A stretch of DNA of 7,135 bases. Source: a bacterium. GTDB lineage: Bacteria > Electryoneota > Electryoneia > Electryoneales > Electryoneaceae. A program made the position numbers and the translations under genes. The stretch covers positions 1-7,135 of the forward strand of contig JANQEY010000310.1 of assembly GCA_028278125.1 (NCBI GenBank). Direction: 5' to 3'. The notes under the pieces are model-generated. The model was given only the letters and a program-made list of their open reading frames with translations. It had not been told where the DNA came from and ran no database searches. Positions 6,361 through 7,135 of this stretch are shown piece by piece. Every line of letters starts with the position of its first letter. Position 1 is the first letter of the stretch.

Positions 6361-7135
6361 ATGAAATACGTGATAGGTGGATTGCTGGTATTTAATGTAT
6401 TTCTGAATTACGGTCAACAAAAGATACTTCGAAACAAGGCAGACAGCCTAAAACAACTAATCGATGCATCAGCGGGAATTGAAAAAGTCAATCATCTGAA
6501 CACCATGGCTTTTTTCCAATTGGATTACAGTTATGACAAAAGCCAGGATTATGCTTCTAAAGGCCTGGATCTGGCCAAAAAACTGAACATAAAGGAAGGA
6601 GTAGCCCGATCGTATCAGATCATCGGCACAAGTCATTGGATTTCTGCCAATTATAAAAGCGCAGCTTCTAATCTATCAAAGGCTATACAGTTGTACAATG
6701 AATTGGGAGATAGTTCGAGGTTAGCTGAAAGTCTTAACACGTATGGATTACAGTTTTACTACCAGGCGATGTACAACGATGCAATTAGGGAAGTTGGCAA
6801 GGCGCTGAATATTTTCATGTTACTGAAGGACAGTTTTAACATAAGTCGAATTTCCAATAACCTAGGCCTGATCTATCAAGTAAAAGGTGATTTTGAAAAT
6901 GCAAATCAGCTAATAGCCCAGGGGCTTAGACATAAGTTAAGGTATTCCAATATTCTAGATCAACACAACTCTTCGACAAGAAATCAGATCCTTTATAAAG
7001 ACAATACAATCTTGAATCAGTTGGTAACCGAAAAACGAAACCTTCTTTTGAGTGACGAAATTTATGAACTGGCAAAGGGGTATTCTCAGGTGGGCAAGCT
7101 CTTTCAAATTGCTGGTAATCATGATAGTGCCATAT
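6361..7135 (+). CDS. Exported TPR-repeat protein, N-terminal part (runs off the right edge)
   Basis: The frame is open from ATG 6361 to the edge, 258 codons plus one base. Residues 1-18 (MKYVIGGLLVFNVFLNYG, then QQ) form a short signal peptide or membrane anchor. From about residue 45 onward the protein is alpha-helical tetratricopeptide repeats: units near 48-77, 83-118 (ANYKSAASNLSKAIQLY), 122-157 (AMYNDAIREVGKALNIF), 163-195 (GDFENANQLIAQGL) and another starting near 236. TPR arrays mediate protein contacts. In Bacteroidota a signal peptide plus TPRs often precedes a transmembrane helix and a histidine kinase, LuxR-type or LytTR-type output, but no such part is in view. An in-frame ATG at 6334 would add MSFPEFKIH ahead of the signal peptide, so 6361 is preferred. 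No Shine-Dalgarno is seen at either start. Confidence 0.88.
   Translation, partial: MKYVIGGLLVFNVFLNYGQQKILRNKADSLKQLIDASAGIEKVNHLNTMAFFQLDYSYDKSQDYASKGLDLAKKLNIKEGVARSYQIIGTSHWISANYKSAASNLSKAIQLYNELGDSSRLAESLNTYGLQFYYQAMYNDAIREVGKALNIFMLLKDSFNISRISNNLGLIYQVKGDFENANQLIAQGLRHKLRYSNILDQHNSSTRNQILYKDNTILNQLVTEKRNLLLSDEIYELAKGYSQVGKLFQIAGNHDSAI

Noticed and set aside
1..7135. Mobile element, tRNA or rRNA gene, phage or defence system
   Set aside because: I saw no transposase or integrase motifs, terminal inverted repeats, target duplications, tRNA cloverleaf or defence-type domains. The genes look like ordinary chromosomal Bacteroidota genes.

Overview
The window looks like chromosomal DNA of a Bacteroidota member, probably of the Cytophagales or a relative. 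The strongest evidence is a 1692-residue exported protein ending in a type IX secretion system (T9SS) C-terminal sorting domain, a system confined to the Bacteroidota and close relatives. Supporting signs are moderately AT-rich DNA, no clear Shine-Dalgarno sequences before any of the four starts, and a candidate Bacteroidota-type -7 promoter element. The order-level assignment is an inference.

Layout: (1) Positions 1-287, minus strand: N-terminal 95 residues of a WD40-repeat protein that runs off the left edge. (2) A 29-bp gap holding both divergent starts. (3) Positions 317-922, plus strand: a complete Sfp-type 4'-phosphopantetheinyl transferase with its catalytic motifs intact. (4) A 205-bp intergenic stretch with two weak hairpins and no gene. 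(5) Positions 1128-6206, plus strand: the dominant gene, 71% of the window. It encodes a signal peptide, 17 ELWxxDGTxxGT repeats, eight tandem DUF5018-like beta-domains of about 94 residues, and the T9SS tail. (6) A 154-bp intergenic stretch with a perfect 8-bp inverted repeat and a set of competing stems. (7) Positions 6361 to the right edge, plus strand: the N-terminal 258 residues of an exported or membrane-anchored TPR-repeat protein.

The genes do not form an obvious pathway. The phosphopantetheinyl transferase is a cytoplasmic housekeeping or biosynthetic enzyme with no carrier protein in view. The giant gene encodes an envelope or secreted structural, probably adhesin-like, protein. The TPR protein resembles N-terminal portions of Bacteroidota sensory proteins. 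Gaps of 205 and 154 bp suggest that the three plus-strand genes are transcribed separately.

The most interesting object is the giant protein. Its repeat period and internal pattern suit beta-propeller blades. The two ends of the repeat region look like complementary halves of one split blade, giving 18 blade-equivalents. The whole 1692-residue chain appears to contain no cysteine.
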